A stretch of 64,000 nt of DNA from Panonychus citri (taxonomy: Eukaryota; Arthropoda; Arachnida; Trombidiformes; Tetranychidae). A program made the translations under genes and the position numbers. The notes beneath the pieces were generated by a model. It saw only the letters and a program-made list of their open reading frames with translations, was not told the DNA's origin and did not search any database. This document shows positions 59,060-64,000 of the stretch, piece after piece. Each line of letters begins with the position of its first letter. The stretch's first letter is position 1. Where the stretch lies: contig NW_026515433.1 of NCBI RefSeq assembly GCF_014898815.1, positions 1,510,501 through 1,574,500 on the forward strand. Reading direction: 5' to 3'.

Positions 59060-61510
59060 GCCTTATATCGCATCCTGTTCACCCTCATCTTCATCCTCAT
59101 TATCCATCCTCATTATCTCATTAGACTTAAGATTATCTTCCTCCTACTTCTCTCACCATTTTCAGCTAAAAAGATAATCTCGAAAGTCGAGTCGATAGTT
59201 TTAAATGATAACTTTACCTGTTGGTGTTTCTTGTCATCATTTTAGTTTTTGTCTTCTCTTTCTCTCTCACTAGCTCACTCATTCACTTATCTAATCATCT
59301 CATCACTTCCTCCTCCTCCTCCCAAACTTACCTACATGTCTCACTCCCTCCCAATTAGCATCCTCATCATCACGATAAACAATTTACCTTGTGCACAGGT
59401 AATAAAAAAAAACTTTTATCAACACACAACATGAGTAACATTTTTTTTTCAGGGTTAATCTTTTTTCATGTTGATTGTTATCAACTTGTTTTTCTTTGGG
59501 TTTTGTCATATAAAAATCTTTGTTGATGATAAACAAGAGAGAGAGAGATGCCAACAAAGTTACCTGGAAATATCGTAAAAAAATCAGCAAATGATGAGAA
59601 AAAAGGTACGAAAGAAAGATAAAAGAAAGAGGAAAATGATGATAATGATGATGATAATTTTGTATCAAAAAAAGTTATTCCTTATCATCAATGGTTCTAA
59701 TAATGATAATTTATGTTTCCCGTGTTAACCTGAATGAGCAGGATAAAAGGTTTCAGATTCTGTGATATTAGTAAACGATTAGGATTAGATCAGGTTAATA
59801 ATTTAGATTACCTTGATTTACCTTGACGATAACCAGTTAGACAATTGTGACAATTGTTTAATCAACAATAATCAGCATTTTGTTTCTTATATCTTTTTTA
59901 TTAGAAACGGAAAATAGTAATTAAAAAACTCTAATCAATATGATTACCGGAAACTCAATGTTATTATAAAGAGAGAGAGAAACGATGAACAATATCAAAG
60001 ATCAACTGACAATCGGTTAATCGTTTTTAACAGTTTTAAGGTTCAAGATTAATGGATTTGGACAGATAATCAATAAGTACCTGTAATCATCTTCAGGTAG
60101 ATTAAATCGGAAAGTAAGAAAAAGTTTAAATAGTTAACTGATTTTATCTCAACAATCAAATAAAAAATAAGAAGCAAAAACCTAAAAAATTGTTGAGAAA
60201 AAAACTTATATTTAACCTTGTTAATCTCTTACCTTGTTAATCTGTAGCTTTTAAAAGTATCTGATTTTTACCTGAAGATGAGGATCAAGATGAGAGTGAG
60301 AGAGAGAGAGAGGCTCAAGTAATAATACGAGTTAATCATCAGGATTAAGATTAAATGTGCCAAATGATGTATTATTAGCATTAACGTTTTTCAGGTTGTG
60401 TTGTTTAATTGCATCCAAAGTGATTTACAGTCAACAGATATTCAGATGATAATCAAGTAACCAGGTATATGAACAGTTATTCAAACTCCTACAATGGTTA
60501 TGATGAGGATGCTTATGAGGATGAGGATGAAGATGATAATATATGAGCTCGTAACAATATTAATAATAATAAAGTGTCTCAAGCGTGTTAATCACGCTGC
60601 GTTCATTGCACTTTGCATGGCGATTCCCTTAGATTATCAGTCCAGAATTGGAATATTTATTTTTTATATATTCTAAAATTGAATAATTATCGTTTAAAAT
60701 GTGATTGTAATTCATTAAAAAATTAATTTTCTCTCAGTTTCCAATATGTATATAAGTGAATATAAATCAATTACAGAGTAAAGAGGGAAAAAATTCATCG
60801 AAATCAATTTATTAACTTTTTAAATTGCAAAGTGATTGCAAATTGTTTGCAATTAATTTTATCCATCATTACATGTTGATTAACTTGTTCCAACAATTAA
60901 GAAGAGGAGGAGAAAGACAAAATCATCATCAATAATGATTCCTAATCAATGGTAATTGAGAACAAGAAAAAGCAAATGTCTTAATCACAAACGATAATCA
61001 TTTGATTGTAATCAAAGGAAATGATGGTTGATTGTTACGATTATTATTTCTGATATCTTATTGATGACACTGATTAAGATGATGGAAATGTTAACTATTG
61101 ATTTGAATGTTAAGTTGATCATTAATTTGTTTACTTTTGTGCCAGAAAATCAACAAGATGGCGGAGGAAGCAAGAAACAAACTCTAATTGCTCAAGATGA
61201 TTTACTTTTTTATGGATGTGATAGTTAAGAGGTAATCATTTATTTAATTGTAATACATGATTAGTGTGATTACTTTTAACTCGTTTTTTTTGCTGTTTTC
61301 GTTGCTGTTAATTCAGATACTGTTCAGAATTGATGTAATGATGATCATTTTGAAGCATCTTAACTCACACTCAATGCAATTACTTGCAAAGGGAATGACA
61401 CATCAAATGAATTTTAAGTTGACACCTCAGCCCACAAGTTTGGTGGCACATTTAGAGATCAAGATTAATGGCAATTACAGGATTTTAATTCTCGGTGAGT
61501 GAATGAAATG

Positions 61511-61513
<3 letters not shown>

Positions 61514-61569
<56 letters not shown>
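61514..61569. repeat. (GA)n microsatellite, 56 bp
   Basis: Uninterrupted GA run, followed 210 bp later by a CT run (61782-61813), so the pair could form a hairpin in RNA. Confidence 0.95.
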
Positions 61570-61572
<3 letters not shown>

Positions 61573-61775
61573 ATTTTCCATGCTTAGTAAAAGAAGAGAA
61601 AAGCGGTCAGATGAAGATGCTAGAGAAAAGATGATGATGAGGAAGATCTTTCATGATGATGATCATTTTTTTCTCTCTTCTTGTTCTTTTCATGTTGTCA
61701 AAGCAAATGAATAAAAAAGCTCGTTAAATGGAGACATTATTTGCTTTCTCTCTCCCTCTCTCCTTATCCCTCTTG

Positions 61776-61814
<39 letters not shown>

Positions 61815-64000
61815 AAGGCAATCAATTCAGATTAAAGGCTGAGTGTGTATACACAATGATAGTACATGTGGATTCATGATCATAATTCAGAATTCAGAAT
61901 AAATATCATCAGAATGAAAGGAAGAAAAAAAAATAACATGAAATTTGGAAGAAAAAAAAAGTTTTAAAACTTTGAAAACCATAAACACTCATTGAGATTA
62001 ACAATATTTTCCCTCAGGTTTTTGCTTCATTTTGTAATGATGAAGATGAAAATATCTCTTGACAGGTTAACATCAATCTACATTTGGACAGGTCAGTTTT
62101 TTTTGCTTACTTTTACTCACCGACGGTGTCATTAAAGTGTATTGCAATTTAATGTTGTTTGTTGCAATTCATTTAATGTTAATACGTTTGTTTTATGCTT
62201 GTTTGTTTACATTATTTACACCAGTTTTTTTGCTTTTGCTGTTTTTGTATCAATATTTTAGCCTGTCAGCTGTTTAACCTGATCAACTTAATCATTTACC
62301 TGATTAGCTTGTGGGTTATCAAGATAATCAAGATGATTATCATTTAATTTTATCGCCATTTCCAATTACCCACTGGTTACATTGGTCTGGGTTCAATTTT
62401 CTGGTTCAATATAAAAGGTTAGGTGATGAGGATGAGGATGAAAAGGATTGTGTCATCAGTTGTGATAATCAAGATGATGATGATGATAATAATATTTATC
62501 TTCCTCTCTCTCTCTCATCTTGATTATGATGCTGCTGATTTATCATCTTCATCTCATCAAATCGCATTAGTTATCAATCTAATCAACTTTCTGATTAATT
62601 CATTGTTGTTTTTTGATGGAGCAGCGGAAAAAATTATCACTCCCATTTTTTTTTCACTAAATTATCTTGTTAACTATCAACGGTTAATATAATAATAATA
62701 AACAATTAAGTTAATGATGATGATGACGATAATTGGTAATGAGTGAGTATTGTTGTTCCCATTGATTAATCAACTAATTGTTGAACAATTTGATCATGGG
62801 AAAAGTTAACAATCAATAACTTTATTTCAATGGTAACTTTTTTAATATCATTAGCTTGGATTTGAATTTTCTGATGAAAAGGTTTGATTGTTATTGTGAT
62901 TAAATTTAATTGTTGTTGTTTTATATTGTTATTAACAAGAGAATACAGAAAAAAAATGAAAAGATAAACATAATTAAACAATGATTTAGTTTTTTGTTTG
63001 AAAGAAAAGGTAAACAAATCAACCTTCAGATCAACACAATATCAACAACAATCAATATCTTATATATATTATGATTGTTGTTGTGTTTAAATTGTTTCAA
63101 TTGATTGAGTGGTAATAACAATGTCCAAGTTTAGTTCTTAACGTTTAATATAATCAAACTGTTATTATTAATAATTATGTTGATTGTTGATTGTAATGAT
63201 AATTGTTTAACAATAATCAACAATTTACTCATTTTCTCATTGAAAAAAAAAGTAATAATCATAATCATAAATGACCATGAAAATAAAGTAACAAAATGAA
63301 AGCTCAATACAAACCTAATGGTAACAATGGATTCTTGTTTACCTGTTCAAGTATCAAATCAAATTTACCTTTAATTTCAATACTATTCATTGTTTTCATT
63401 ACTCATTCTCATCCTCATCCTCATCATCCTCATCATCTTCATCATCTTCATTCAATAATTGACAACTCTGCGGGATTTTTTTCCCTGGGGCTTTTTTCAA
63501 TTTTCCGTAATCATGAATTAATAATCTCACACTAATCAAGAAATAAATTTAGTTATAATTACATAAATTACCACCTACACTTTACAGATTTTACCAATTT
63601 CAACAACAATAATCAACAATTAGATTGAATTTTTTTTAACAAATCAACAAATAATCAAATGAATATTAAATTACATTCAATTCAATCAATCAGATTTACA
63701 CATAAATTACCAAAGGGGAAATTGAGAAAATATTAATAATAATAAAAATTTACCTTTGCAAAAATTGTAAACAATCAAGTAAATTAATTATTTTACTAAT
63801 TAAACATCAACAACAACAACAAGATAGATTGTAATAATTAACTAACTCCACCCGAAATCCTTCCGGTAAATAATGAAGAAATTGAATAACAATCGCTCAT
63901 ATAATTAACACAACAATAAGCTTTAAATTTAATTGTTTTAACCTTAATTTAGTTGCCCAAACATACAATTAATTGTTGCCACAAGAAGAAAAAAATTATC

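Larger units (their letters stand above)
56941..64000. other. Gene-free DNA with GA/CT tracts
   Basis: I find no conserved domain, splice-consistent exon series or RNA gene. Low-complexity open frames (GA runs, ATG/GAT runs) are common and rejected. It may be regulatory DNA of the Iroquois block or hold 5' exons of a gene beyond the window. Confidence 0.5.

Noticed and set aside
1..64000. tRNA, rRNA or other structured RNA genes
   Set aside because: Read for tRNA-like and rRNA-like segments by eye; none convincing. A covariance-model search could still find small ones.

Overview
The window looks like nuclear DNA of a small-genome arthropod, most likely a spider mite close to Tetranychus urticae. 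The support is AT-rich sequence, GT-AG introns (many about 80-110 bp), a chitin-binding cuticle protein, clusters of secreted Gly-rich and Ser-rich (silk-fibroin-like) proteins, and an Iroquois homeobox locus next to a Sowah-type ankyrin gene. The species is an inference; the eukaryotic arthropod nature is firm.

Region 1 (1-20.1 kb, all minus strand). Six two-exon genes encode secreted Gly/Ser/Asn-rich proteins: 489-1101, 2053-2930, 4403-6545, 8065-8495, 9764-10459 and 11241-12368. Each has a tiny signal-peptide exon (51-55 nt), a phase-1 intron whose junction codon is Ala or Gly, one large low-complexity exon, and a TATA box about 80-130 bp upstream of the ATG. Three share an Asn/Asp/Phe-rich C-terminal module. 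The 4403-6545 gene carries a 1-nt deletion in its signal-peptide exon. They are followed by a 790-residue cuticle protein with an R&R chitin-binding domain; its signal exon (19977-20060) lies across a 4.6-kb intron from the body exon (13071-15359).

Region 2 (21.8-28.6 kb, plus strand). There are three secreted Ser-rich, silk-fibroin-like genes, here called A (21840-23006), B (24073-26066) and C (27697-28573). B and C share their N-terminus, C-terminus, TATA box and upstream DNA. A and B share a 336-bp near-identical tract. B has a 1-nt deletion and C a 2-nt deletion in a hexamer repeat; each splits the reading frame. A copy of the upstream region of A sits between B and C, which suggests an ancestral A-B pair was duplicated and the second A lost.

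Region 3 (29.4-39.7 kb, plus strand). A multi-exon Sowah (Sosondowah) ankyrin gene. Its ankyrin domain is rebuilt only by including one 12-nt and three 3-nt microexons, each bounded by AG and GTAAGT. It has two possible 3' ends, a short and a long isoform.

Region 4 (41.6-54.3 kb). An Iroquois (TALE homeobox) locus with two nearly identical intronless full-length copies in opposite orientation (42106-43173 minus; 47431-48666 plus) and a truncated, deleted third copy (49838-50449). The minus copy and the pseudogene are each bracketed by direct repeats of local DNA. Further duplicated blocks and a fold-back element surround the plus copy. Sowah beside Iroquois matches the ancient bilaterian Irx-Sowah regulatory block, so the gene-poor flanks may hold Iroquois enhancers.

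Region 5 (54.3-64.0 kb). No gene I can support. It is AT-rich DNA with many GA/CT tracts and a striking cluster of fourteen GGTCA/TGACC half-sites at 56192-56940.

No rRNA, tRNA or CRISPR array was seen.
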